From NCBI GenBank assembly GCA_003978475.1, contig QNZR01000007.1, forward strand, positions 1 to 9,183: a stretch of 9,183 bases of DNA, in the 5' to 3' direction. Positions within the stretch are counted from its first letter, which is position 1. Every line of letters starts with the position of its first letter. Positions 1-6,941 of this stretch are shown here, one piece after another. A program made the translations under genes and the position numbers. Under the pieces are notes generated by a model. That model was not told the DNA's origin. It was given only the letters and a program-made list of their open reading frames with translations, and ran no database searches. The DNA is from Sulfurimonas sp. Lineage in GTDB: Bacteria; Campylobacterota; Campylobacteria; Campylobacterales; Sulfurimonadaceae.

Positions 1-562
1 TGAAAAACAGAATAAACTTTTTAGCAAAGCCAAAATGGCGGTTCGGCATCACGAATACCGCTGCATTACATACCATTACCACGAAGAAGAGATTTTAGAG
101 AATATAAAGTGTCTTAAATTGGTATTTATGAGCAATAACTGGTATCTTGCCATAGAAGATTCTGCGCAAACCCTTCGATTTTTACGATTTTGTTTTATTA
201 AAGCCATAAATTACAGTAAAAAAAACAATAGTTTTCAGCGTTGCGTCTTGGACAGATATGTTCATTTTTTTCATCGGTTGCAGAACCCTATGACGTTAAA
301 TATTGATCCGCAAACAGCATACCTTCGTGCATCCAAGCATATTGCCGTCTATTTTAGAACATCTATGAAGCCATTTTTTCCTTCGCAGAAATTTTTACGG
401 CACAACGATGACGGCAGCATTGATTTTTCATTGGCGTTTACGCAAAATATTGAGATATTGCCCTTCATCAAGCAGTGGCAGCCCCATTTGGTTGTGCTTT
501 CTCCCGATGCATTAAAAGAGGAGCTGCTAAATGATATGAGGCAGAGTCTGGACAACCATTAA
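1..562 (+). CDS. WYL-domain transcriptional regulator, C-terminal part (5' truncated by window edge)
   Basis: This is a partial gene. The reading frame is open from base 2 to the TAA at 560-562 (186 residues), and an internal ATG at 35 is probably not the true start. The literal N-N-W-Y-L motif lies at 134-148, inside a stretch that reads like a WYL domain: a hydrophobic strand, W-Y-L, then an L-R-F-L-R-F segment matching the usual R-rich strand after WYL. The last ~80 residues (about 305-560), with alternating strands and an acidic helix E-E-L-L-N-D-M-R, look like the WCX dimerisation extension. WYL proteins are usually DNA-binding regulators with an N-terminal winged HTH, and the WYL domain senses a ligand, sometimes a nucleotide or single-stranded DNA. 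The HTH would lie left of the window, so DNA binding is inferred. Base composition is clearly lower in GC than pepA next door. The target genes and ligand are unknown. The gene is convergent with pepA and overlaps it by 4 bases. Confidence 0.8.
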   Translation, partial: EKQNKLFSKAKMAVRHHEYRCITYHYHEEEILENIKCLKLVFMSNNWYLAIEDSAQTLRFLRFCFIKAINYSKKNNSFQRCVLDRYVHFFHRLQNPMTLNIDPQTAYLRASKHIAVYFRTSMKPFFPSQKFLRHNDDGSIDFSLAFTQNIEILPFIKQWQPHLVVLSPDALKEELLNDMRQSLDNH

Positions 563-2022
563 ATGTCCTGCTGCTTCCCATTCGGCGTTTTTTCCAGTAA
601 TGAATGCATCCACTCAATAGTAAAGCGAACGCCTGCGCCCGTTGCACCGTAGGGGTGACAATCCCACGGGGTTTCACTGTACGCCGGACCGGCAATGTCA
701 AAATGCATCCATTTTTGTTTCATCTGCTCGTCAATAAACGTGTCCAGAAACATTCCCGCCGTAATGGCACCGCCGTAGGGTTTGGAACCAACATTGCTAA
801 TGTCGGCAATGTCACTTTTGAGTAGCTTTTTCAGGTGGGCATTAAACGGAAGTGACGCAAGCAGTTCTCCGCTGGGTGCGGCTACTTTGCTGAACTGGTG
901 TTTTAAGGCATGGGAATGTCCCATCATGCCTGCCGTGTAGGGTCCCAGTGCCACCATGCAGGCACCGGTAAGTGTAGCATAGTCAAAAAGATAGTCTGCG
1001 GTGACCTCCTGTTGCGCATAGGTGAGGGTGTCGGCAAGAACCAGTCGCCCTTCGGCATCGGTATTGCGCACCTCAATTGTTGTACCGTTTTTAGACTTGA
1101 GGACATCATCGGGTTTATAGGCATTGCCGCCGAGCATATTTTCTGCCGCTCCAATAAAGCCGTGAACCTCAATGGGAAGCTGTAGCTCACTCACGGCTTT
1201 GAGAATACCCAATACGGCACAGGCTCCGGCTTTGTCCATTTTCATGCTCACCATAGAAGCGGACGGTTTCAGGCTTAAACCGCCACTGTCGTAAGTCAGC
1301 CCCTTGCCTACGAGCGAGATGACGTGTTGCGGATTGTCAGGAACATAGCTTACGTGAATGAGCCGTGGCTTGTGAACCGAGGCCCGACCGACGGCAAGCA
1401 TTGCCTGCATACCTTCAGTCTCCAGTGCCGCTTCATCTAAAACGCGGCATGTCAGTGCATTGTTTCGTGCCAGCTCTTCGGCAACGGCAGCCAAAGCCGG
1501 CGGCGTAATGTCATTGGGAATGGTATTGACCAGATCTCTAACGAAATTAACGGCGTGACAGACTGTTGTACGTTGCGCAATGCTTTTTTTCAGTGTGGCA
1601 GCATCGAGCATGGTGCCGTCAAAGTTGTCACTGCTGAGATAGCAGCGCTGAAATGCCGAGGGCTCGTTTTCGGATTTGTAGGTATCAAAACGGTAAAAAC
1701 CCAGTAACAGACCGTCTACAAGAGCCGATGTGTTTTTGGCAAAATAGTGGGCTACTTTTGCCGAGGTGTAATTGGAGTCCCTGAGGCAGCGAACCGCTTT
1801 GACGGCGGCAGAGCGAATGGAGTCACGGTCGAGTTTTTCAATACCGCAGTACAATAGTCCGGTTTCATGTAACAGCGAGAGCTGATCCTGCTTGGCTTTA
1901 AAGCCGGATTGGACAAGCAGTGCTTGGTGTGGCGATGTTTCAAGCAGGGTTTCAGTCAGAAAGACAATCGTAATGTCCGCATCAATCGATGCCAGAGGCT
2001 GGTCTAAAAATTCGATATTCAT
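559..2022 (-). CDS. pepA: Leucyl aminopeptidase (M17, cytosol aminopeptidase)
   Basis: This is a cytosolic two-metal aminopeptidase that releases N-terminal residues from peptides and is hexameric in the family. I start it at the ATG at 2022 (487 aa), because GGAG lies 6 bases upstream. The frame could extend four codons to a TTG, but that would put the start codon on the ribosome binding site. An N-terminal variable domain (about 1-160) precedes the catalytic domain. Residues matching the E. coli PepA metal and catalytic set are all present: K240 and D245 in G-K-G-L-T-Y-D-S-G-G, K252 in L-S-L-K-P, D263 in M-K-M-D, and D322, E324 and R326 in the family signature N-T-D-A-E-G-R-L. It is the last gene of the minus-strand operon, 31 bases after trpB. 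H. pylori also has pepA at this end of the cluster (HP0570). Some M17 enzymes also bind DNA; nothing here tests that. Confidence 0.96.
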   Translation of the reverse strand: MNIEFLDQPLASIDADITIVFLTETLLETSPHQALLVQSGFKAKQDQLSLLHETGLLYCGIEKLDRDSIRSAAVKAVRCLRDSNYTSAKVAHYFAKNTSALVDGLLLGFYRFDTYKSENEPSAFQRCYLSSDNFDGTMLDAATLKKSIAQRTTVCHAVNFVRDLVNTIPNDITPPALAAVAEELARNNALTCRVLDEAALETEGMQAMLAVGRASVHKPRLIHVSYVPDNPQHVISLVGKGLTYDSGGLSLKPSASMVSMKMDKAGACAVLGILKAVSELQLPIEVHGFIGAAENMLGGNAYKPDDVLKSKNGTTIEVRNTDAEGRLVLADTLTYAQQEVTADYLFDYATLTGACMVALGPYTAGMMGHSHALKHQFSKVAAPSGELLASLPFNAHLKKLLKSDIADISNVGSKPYGGAITAGMFLDTFIDEQMKQKWMHFDIAGPAYSETPWDCHPYGATGAGVRFTIEWMHSLLEKTPNGKQQDI

Positions 2023-2028
2023 AATATA

Positions 2029-2032
2029 CTCC
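2029..2032 (-). promoter_or_regulatory. Ribosome binding site deciding the pepA start
   Basis: GGAG on the minus strand, 6 bases before the ATG at 2022. It overlaps the upstream TTG candidate (2034), which favours the ATG. A 10-base perfect palindrome TTACATGTAA lies just upstream at 2038-2047, in the short trpB-pepA gap; its role is unknown. Confidence 0.75.
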
Positions 2033-2053
2033 AAAATTTACATGTAATAGGGT

Positions 2054-3253
2054 TTAGTCGAAATGCAACAGCTCTTTTGCCTGCATCATGTCTTTGTCAC
2101 CGCGTCCGGAAAGATTGACAATAATGAGCTGTCCCTGAATGTCGGGCATTTTTTTCAGGTAGGCGATGGCGTGTGCGCTCTCAAATGCCGGAATGATTCC
2201 CTCTTTTTGAGAAAGCCAGACAAACGCTTCGAGTGCTTCGTCATCGGTAATATGGTCATACATAATAGAGCGGTTTTCTTTGTGAAACGCATGTTCGGGA
2301 CCAATCCCGGGGTAATCCAGACCTGCGGAGATGGAGTGTGCTTCCAAAATTTGCCCGTCCGCATCTTGAAGCAGGTAGCTCATTTGACCGTGAAGAACAC
2401 CGGGGCGTCCTTTGAGCAGCGAGGCACCGTGTTGTTCACTCTCCACACCCAGACCGCCTGCTTCAATGCCAATGCAGGTGACGTCGTCGTCATCTAAAAA
2501 GTGCTGAAACATGCCAATGGCGTTAGAGCCGCCGCCAATACAGGCAATAACACGATCGGGCAGACGATGCTCTTTTTCCAAAATCTGTGCACGTGCCTCC
2601 CAGCCAATGATGGCCTGAAAATCCCGTACCATCATGGGGTAGGGGTGCGGACCGGCGACGGTACCGATAATATAAAACGTATCACGGGCGTGGGTGACCC
2701 AGTGGCGAATGGCGTCGTTCATGGCATCTTTGAGCGTACGTGAACCGCTCTCAACGGCATTGACCTTGGCGCCGAGCAGTTTCATGCGAAAGACATTAAG
2801 CTCTTGACGTGCCACATCTTTGGCTCCCATAAAAATTTCACACTCCAGTCCCAAGAGAGCGCAGATAGTGGCGGTGGCAACACCGTGTTGTCCCGCACCC
2901 GTCTCAGCAATGATCTTCTTTTTTCCCAAACGCTGCGCCATGAGTCCCTGGGCAATAACATTGTTGACTTTGTGTGCACCGGTGTGGTTGAGATCTTCAC
3001 GCTTCAAATAGATGCGTGCGCCAAGCTCCTGCGAAATATTGTGTGCAAAATACAGTGGTGACGGGCGACCGACATAATCTTTAAGGTAGTAATCCACATC
3101 GGCCCAAAAACTTTTGTCAAAGCGGATACTTTCATAAGCTTCATTGAGCTCAAGCAGTGCGGGCATGAGCGTTTCGGGAACATAGCGTCCTCCAAAAATA
3201 CCAAAATGTCCATTGGTGTCCGGGTCAAAAGAAGAGGGGGCAGGGATGTACAT
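2054..3253 (-). CDS. trpB: Tryptophan synthase beta chain
   Basis: This PLP enzyme condenses indole with L-serine to give tryptophan, normally as an alpha2-beta2 complex with TrpA. At 399 aa it has the usual length of the classical TrpB1 type. Visible motifs are the PLP lysine K95 in H-T-G-A-H-K-V-N-N, the indole-side E117 in A-E-T-G-A-G-Q-H-G, the phosphate-binding loop G-G-G-S-N-A at 240-245, E358 in P-A-F-E-S-A-H-A, and S382 in L-S-G-R-G-D-K-D. The N-terminus with F-G-I-F-G-G-R-Y-V-P-E-T-L is also classical. The start ATG overlaps the apt stop by one base (TAATG), with AGGA 8 bases upstream, so translational coupling is likely. No trpA or other trp gene lies in the window. I do not recall trpB in the equivalent H. 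pylori cluster, so this is either a relocated single copy or a second copy working with a distant TrpA or alone. Confidence 0.96.
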   Translation of the reverse strand: MYIPAPSSFDPDTNGHFGIFGGRYVPETLMPALLELNEAYESIRFDKSFWADVDYYLKDYVGRPSPLYFAHNISQELGARIYLKREDLNHTGAHKVNNVIAQGLMAQRLGKKKIIAETGAGQHGVATATICALLGLECEIFMGAKDVARQELNVFRMKLLGAKVNAVESGSRTLKDAMNDAIRHWVTHARDTFYIIGTVAGPHPYPMMVRDFQAIIGWEARAQILEKEHRLPDRVIACIGGGSNAIGMFQHFLDDDDVTCIGIEAGGLGVESEQHGASLLKGRPGVLHGQMSYLLQDADGQILEAHSISAGLDYPGIGPEHAFHKENRSIMYDHITDDEALEAFVWLSQKEGIIPAFESAHAIAYLKKMPDIQGQLIIVNLSGRGDKDMMQAKELLHFD

Positions 3254-3798
3254 TAGTCAATTCCTATGAGGGTATATACCGGGGTGAGCTGCTCTATTTT
3301 TTTCTGACCTTCAAGAAAATTCAACCCCAATACAAAACAGGCTTCAACGCATTCCCCGTGAGAACGGTTGATGAGTCTGACCGCTGCTGCTGCGGTACCG
3401 CCCGTGGCAACGAGATCGTCTATGAGCAGCACTCTGGCGCCTTTTTTACCGCGAAAGGCATCAACATGCATCTCGACTTCATCGCTGCCATACTCCAGAT
3501 CGTACGACTCCGAGACGGTCGAATGCGGTAGTTTTCCCTTTTTTCGGATAGGAACAAAACCGACGTGCAGCATCTGTGCGAGTGCCGAGCCGAAAATAAA
3601 ACCCCGGGCGTCAATGCCGGCAATGAAATCAAGGTTATATTGGTCGTAGCGTGTTTTGAGGTGCGTCATCAACATACCGTAGGCATCGGCATTGTTGAGC
3701 AGGGTCGTAATATCTTTAAAGACAATTCCAGGCTCGGGAAAGTCATGAATATCGCGGATGGCATTATGAATAATGGTTTTTTCTGTCTGATTTAACAT
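3253..3798 (-). CDS. apt: Adenine phosphoribosyltransferase
   Basis: Apt salvages adenine in the cytosol: adenine plus PRPP gives AMP and pyrophosphate. The protein (181 aa) has normal family length. The N-terminal F-P-E-P-G-I-V-F-K-D-I (20-30) is the Apt-specific signature. The flexible loop R-K-K-G-K-L-P (85-91) precedes the S-Y-D-L-E-Y-G segment typical of Apt, and the PRPP-binding loop is V-L-L-I-D-D-L-V-A-T-G-G-T at 123-135, with the acidic pair D127-D128. It starts 3 bases after the stop of the coiled-coil protein gene. I see no good Shine-Dalgarno sequence before its ATG, so it may depend on ribosomes finishing the upstream gene. It overlaps trpB by one base. The position after rpiB and the small coiled-coil gene matches H. 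pylori HP0572. Confidence 0.97.
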   Translation of the reverse strand: MLNQTEKTIIHNAIRDIHDFPEPGIVFKDITTLLNNADAYGMLMTHLKTRYDQYNLDFIAGIDARGFIFGSALAQMLHVGFVPIRKKGKLPHSTVSESYDLEYGSDEVEMHVDAFRGKKGARVLLIDDLVATGGTAAAAVRLINRSHGECVEACFVLGLNFLEGQKKIEQLTPVYTLIGID

Positions 3799-3801
3799 CG
3801 A

Positions 3802-4134
3802 TTAAATGAGGGCATCAATGCGACCCTCAAGCTCCTTGATTTTTGTTTTCAGCCGGTCATTGGAGAGCCGGTGTTGTGAGTTGCGCTGTTTGAGTGTTTT
3901 TATTTCCGAGCGCAACCGACTGACTTCTTCACTTAAAATATCGACATTGCCAAGCGCACGTTGCAGCTGTACCTGATATTTGCGAATGAGCACTTCCGCC
4001 TCTTTGAGGGTAAGCTTCATCATGTCGTTGCTCTTTTGTTCTTTGATGGTAATACTCTTAAAGTAAAACATCTGAACAAACATGTAAATGGCAACAATGG
4101 AAAGAACTGTTAACAGCGACCACTCCCAAAACAT
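3802..4134 (-). CDS. Small membrane-anchored coiled-coil protein, function unknown
   Basis: I do not recognise a named family for this 110-residue protein. A hydrophobic segment at about 5-25 looks like one transmembrane helix. Residues 28-110 are almost entirely charged heptad-like sequence (R, K, E, Q, L) and should form a long coiled coil in the cytoplasm or periplasm; topology is not clear, because positive charge is concentrated after the helix, which favours N-out/C-in. The layout recalls FtsB/FtsL-type or other bitopic scaffold proteins, but I see no residue signature for them. It starts 3 bases after rpiB, with AAGGG about 7 bases before the ATG, and ends 3 bases before apt. H. pylori has an uncharacterised gene (HP0573) between rpiB and apt, so this is probably a conserved member of the cluster rather than a chance ORF. 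Confidence 0.85.
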   Translation of the reverse strand: MFWEWSLLTVLSIVAIYMFVQMFYFKSITIKEQKSNDMMKLTLKEAEVLIRKYQVQLQRALGNVDILSEEVSRLRSEIKTLKQRNSQHRLSNDRLKTKIKELEGRIDALI

Positions 4135-4137
4135 CGT

Positions 4138-4575
4138 TTACCCTTCTATGGCTTCAATTTTAGCGACCCGTGCGTTATGGCGACCGCCTTCAAAGTGCGC
4201 GCCGATCCATGCATCAACAACAGACTCGGCAACGCCCTGACCAATAATGCGCTCACCAAAACACAAAATGTTGGCATTGTTGTGTTCGCGGGCAACCTGT
4301 GCCGTGTAGGCATCATGACATAAAGCGGCACGAATGCCCTTAAAACGGTTGGCAGCCATACTCATGCCGATACCCGAACCGCAGATAAGAATGCCCTGCG
4401 CCGCAGGATCTTTCAGGACGTTTTGAGAGACTTTGACAGCATAATCCGGGTAATCCACACGGTCATGCTCATAGGGTCCCAGATCAATGACCTCATGTCC
4501 TTTTTGCTGTAACAGCGTCACCGTAAAATGTTTCAGATCAACGCCGGCATGATCAGATCCAATATAAAACTTCAT
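4138..4575 (-). CDS. rpiB: Ribose-5-phosphate isomerase B
   Basis: RpiB interconverts ribulose-5-phosphate and ribose-5-phosphate in the non-oxidative pentose phosphate pathway. The 145-residue protein has family length. Active-site residues equivalent to E. coli RpiB are visible: D8-H9 in G-S-D-H-A-G, the general base C65 in C-G-S-G-I-G-M-S, S67 in the anion-hole loop, H98 in R-E-H-N-N-A-N, and phosphate-contacting R132 and R136 in G-G-R-H-N-A-R. The R-x3-R pattern supports RpiB over the related LacA/LacB galactose-6-phosphate isomerases, although old annotations call this gene lacA. A strong AAGGAG sits only 4 bases before the ATG and overlaps the stop codon of the M50 gene. Its product is the precursor of PRPP, which Apt, two genes downstream, consumes. 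Confidence 0.96.
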   Translation of the reverse strand: MKFYIGSDHAGVDLKHFTVTLLQQKGHEVIDLGPYEHDRVDYPDYAVKVSQNVLKDPAAQGILICGSGIGMSMAANRFKGIRAALCHDAYTAQVAREHNNANILCFGERIIGQGVAESVVDAWIGAHFEGGRHNARVAKIEAIEG

Positions 4576-4579
4576 AATA

Positions 4580-4585
4580 CTCCTT
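4580..4585 (-). promoter_or_regulatory. Strong ribosome binding site of rpiB overlapping the M50 stop
   Basis: Minus-strand AAGGAG, with a 4-base spacer to the rpiB ATG. Its first two bases belong to the TAA that ends the M50 gene. It is the best Shine-Dalgarno match in the operon. Confidence 0.75.
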
Positions 4586-5267
4586 ATGACATTAAAAGTT
4601 TCAGCACCATCTGAATGGGCCAGATAAGCAGAAAATCCTTAAGCGGTGTCATCAAAATAACAATAACGACAATCATACCATAAGGCTCCGCTTTTTGGAA
4701 AAATTCCGCTACTTTGTTCATGCGATATTTTAAACTTAAATAGGTCACAAAATGTGCTCCGTCAAACTGGGGAATCGGCAGCAGGTTGAAGACTGCCAAC
4801 ACCACGTTGATCAGCATGAGTTGCGTGACTAACAAATAGGCAGAAATATAGACCAGTGAGTCTGCCGTTGTCGGTGGTGCCATGGCGATTAGCGCAACAG
4901 AGGCGATGGTGGCAACGAAAAGATTGTAGGCAATACCGGCAAGACTGACCTGCATGGCGGCGTTGTAGCCGCCATTGGCAATCACGGTGCGGGTATTAAT
5001 GGGTACCGGTTTGGCCCAGCCAAAAAGAAAACCGCCGTCAGCCCCGAGTAGAAGGGGAATGAAATACATTGCCGCCGGTACAATGATGGAGCCGACAAGA
5101 TCAATATGCACTATAGGATTAAGGGAGAGGCGTCCCGCATTTTTTGCCGTAGCGTCGCCATAGGCGTAGGCAATGAGTCCGTGCATAATCTCATGACCGA
5201 TAATGGCAATCAGCAGTGCAATAATTGCTGCTGCAATTTTTAAAATCTCAATAGAGTCCATAATCAT
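4584..5267 (-). CDS. Site-2-protease family (M50) membrane zinc metalloprotease
   Basis: This is a polytopic membrane protein of 227 aa from the M50B group, the short site-2-protease type without a PDZ domain. The zinc motif H-E-I-M-H lies at 25-29 inside the first hydrophobic segment. The third zinc ligand is expected at D169 in N-L-L-P-I-P-Q-F-D-G, the usual second motif. Further hydrophobic segments lie at about 55-75, 100-130, 138-162 and 195-225. Such proteins cut substrates within the membrane; the substrate here is unknown. The start is uncertain between ATG at 5267 and ATG at 5261, and neither has a clear ribosome binding site. With the first, the gene overlaps the end of lepB by 20 bases, which suggests translational coupling. 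H. pylori HP0575 is a membrane protein at the same place. Pairing with signal peptidase is suggestive but does not prove a shared substrate. Confidence 0.93.
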   Translation of the reverse strand: MIMDSIEILKIAAAIIALLIAIIGHEIMHGLIAYAYGDATAKNAGRLSLNPIVHIDLVGSIIVPAAMYFIPLLLGADGGFLFGWAKPVPINTRTVIANGGYNAAMQVSLAGIAYNLFVATIASVALIAMAPPTTADSLVYISAYLLVTQLMLINVVLAVFNLLPIPQFDGAHFVTYLSLKYRMNKVAEFFQKAEPYGMIVVIVILMTPLKDFLLIWPIQMVLKLLMS

Positions 5268-6066
5268 CTTTATCGTGTTTGTGACGTTCTGCTACGGCGC
5301 GTTGCAAAATATCTTTTTGTTCCAGATCGGTGGGAGTTTTTCCAATACGATCCCAACGGATCTCCCAGTTATCGTCCATACTGAAATAGATAAACCAGGG
5401 GGTTCCTTCAATAAGCCCGTACGGCACGGTTCCCCAAAAACGGCTGTCATTGGAGTGGTCACGGTTATCGCCCATCATAAAATACTCGTTCTCGGGTACT
5501 TTGAGAAAAGGGAGTTGAAAAATGGGCTGCGGGTATCTGCCGTCATTGATGATTTTGTCATCATGATGAATTCCGGGATGCTTTTTCATATAGGGATCTT
5601 TAACCCAGAGTTTTCCGGAATAGTCCAGAAGCTCATGTTCGGGGTAGTGCTCCTGAACATAGGCATTGCCTTCTGCCGGGTGCAGGTAGAGGCTTTTATC
5701 GAGTACAAACAGTTCATCGCCCGGAGTAGCAACACAGCGCTTGACATAATGAAGTTTGGGGTTTTTGGGGTAGCGAAAAATGACAATATCGCCACGTTCC
5801 GGCGCATCACCGTCAATAATGTGCCCGTCAGTTCCGGGAATGAGCGGAATTTCCAAAAATGGAATATGCGGTGTCGGAGTACCGTAAACAAACTTTTTGG
5901 CAAAAAGATGGTCGCCGATGAGCAACGAATCTTTCATGGAGCCGCTGGGAATTCTAAAGGCCTGTGCCACAAAAAAAATGATGAACAGAACAATAATAAT
6001 GGTACCTGTCCAGGAGTTGGAAAACCTGTAGGCTTTGTGAGCCGCATTGAGTGCTTTTTCTTTCAA
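5248..6066 (-). CDS. lepB: Signal peptidase I
   Basis: LepB removes signal peptides from exported proteins at the outer face of the inner membrane. The 272-residue protein has one N-terminal membrane segment at about 21-37. The catalytic dyad is visible: S43 in P-S-G-S-M and K109 in Y-V-K-R-C-V-A-T-P-G-D. Box E, G-D-N-R-D-H-S-N-D-S-R-F-W-G, begins at 199. The region between the dyad and box E is long, as in other proteobacterial LepB proteins. The start is TTG, immediately after and in frame with the folD stop; no ATG or other usable start precedes the membrane segment, because the next Met is M44. AGAGGA lies 4 bases upstream of the TTG. The 3' end overlaps the M50 gene by up to 20 bases. 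Order folD-lepB matches H. pylori HP0577-HP0576. Confidence 0.96.
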   Translation of the reverse strand: MKEKALNAAHKAYRFSNSWTGTIIIVLFIIFFVAQAFRIPSGSMKDSLLIGDHLFAKKFVYGTPTPHIPFLEIPLIPGTDGHIIDGDAPERGDIVIFRYPKNPKLHYVKRCVATPGDELFVLDKSLYLHPAEGNAYVQEHYPEHELLDYSGKLWVKDPYMKKHPGIHHDDKIINDGRYPQPIFQLPFLKVPENEYFMMGDNRDHSNDSRFWGTVPYGLIEGTPWFIYFSMDDNWEIRWDRIGKTPTDLEQKDILQRAVAERHKHDKDDYGLY

Positions 6067-6921
6067 TTAGTCCTCTTTTGCATGCGCGGTAGCTGCGCGT
6101 AGTGTATTTTGTAGTAGCATGGCGATGGTCATGGGACCCACACCGCCGGGTACGGGAGTAATAAAGGAGGTTTTGGGAGCGACATTGGCAAAATCGACAT
6201 CGCCGACAAGTTTGCCTTCGCTGTTGCGGTTAATACCGATATCGATGACGATGGCATCGTCTTTGACCATATCTTCGGTAATCAGGTTGATGACCCCGGC
6301 ACCCACGAGAATAATATCTGCTTTTTGAGTGTATGAGGCAAGATTTTTTGTGTGGATGTGGGTTATGGTCACCGTGGCATTGGCGTTAAGCAGCAGTGCT
6401 GCCATGGGTTTGCCGACAATATTGGATGCACCGACAACGACGGCATCTTTACCCTGGACGTCAATGTGATATGCCTGCAACAGTGCCATCACACCCAGTG
6501 GGGTGCAGGGCACAAAGCCCTCCAGACCGGTAGTGAGGCGTCCGACATTGTAAGGGTGAAACCCGTCAACATCTTTTTCCGGTGCGACCAGCTCCAGCAG
6601 TTTGGTCGTGTCAATCTGTTTGGGCAACGGCAGCTGAATGAGAATACCGTCAATATTGGGATTGGTATTCATCATGGTAATGGTATTTTCAATAGCATCC
6701 TGGGAGATGTCCTGCGGCATTTCATGGGTGACCGAGTAAAATCCTACCCGATCGCATGCCTTTTTTTTCATACCGACATAAGCGGCGCTGGCGGGATCCT
6801 GTCCAACCAGAATGACCGCAAGACCCGGAACACGACCGGTAGTTTTTCGCAGGGTTGTTACGTCAGAGGCAATGCGGGTTTCAATGTTTTTAGAGAGTGC
6901 TTTTCCGTCAAGAATCTGCAT
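6067..6921 (-). CDS. folD: Bifunctional methylene-THF dehydrogenase / methenyl-THF cyclohydrolase
   Basis: FolD interconverts 5,10-methylene-THF and 10-formyl-THF with NADP(H), supplying formyl groups for purines and initiator tRNA. At 284 aa it has normal length. Y48 and K52 form the Y-x3-K active-site pair. Q-L-P-L-P lies at 96-100, and D119 in K-D-V-D-G-F-H-P matches the folate-binding aspartate. P-C-T-P-L-G-V-M is at 138-145, the nucleotide-binding loop V-V-G-A-S-N-I-V-G-K-P-M at 162-173, and the C-terminal signature T-P-V-P-G-G-V-G-P-M-T at 255-265. It is the first gene of the minus-strand operon, and its promoter must lie in 6922-6989. The ribosome binding site is weak (GGTGA a few bases before the ATG). 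It ends with TAA directly followed by the lepB TTG start. Confidence 0.97.
   Translation of the reverse strand: MQILDGKALSKNIETRIASDVTTLRKTTGRVPGLAVILVGQDPASAAYVGMKKKACDRVGFYSVTHEMPQDISQDAIENTITMMNTNPNIDGILIQLPLPKQIDTTKLLELVAPEKDVDGFHPYNVGRLTTGLEGFVPCTPLGVMALLQAYHIDVQGKDAVVVGASNIVGKPMAALLLNANATVTITHIHTKNLASYTQKADIILVGAGVINLITEDMVKDDAIVIDIGINRNSEGKLVGDVDFANVAPKTSFITPVPGGVGPMTIAMLLQNTLRAATAHAKED
6071..6076 (-). promoter_or_regulatory. Ribosome binding site supporting the TTG start of lepB
   Basis: Minus-strand AGAGGA inside the last codons of folD. A 4-base spacer, which includes the folD stop, separates it from the lepB TTG at 6066. It makes reinitiation at this rare start codon plausible. 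Confidence 0.6.
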
Positions 6922-6941
6922 TTAATCACCATAAAATAATT

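Noticed and set aside
2063..2497. A 144-codon plus-strand frame over trpB
   Set aside because: It is antisense to the TrpB catalytic region, has no domain and no ribosome binding site.
5203..6102. A 299-codon plus-strand frame lying over lepB
   Set aside because: It is antisense to lepB, whose catalytic motifs are complete. The product shows no recognisable domain and there is no ribosome binding site, so it is a shadow of the lepB codon pattern.
6352..6939. A 195-codon plus-strand frame over folD
   Set aside because: It is antisense to a gene with every FolD motif. The product is cysteine- and histidine-rich without a pattern, as expected from reverse reading.
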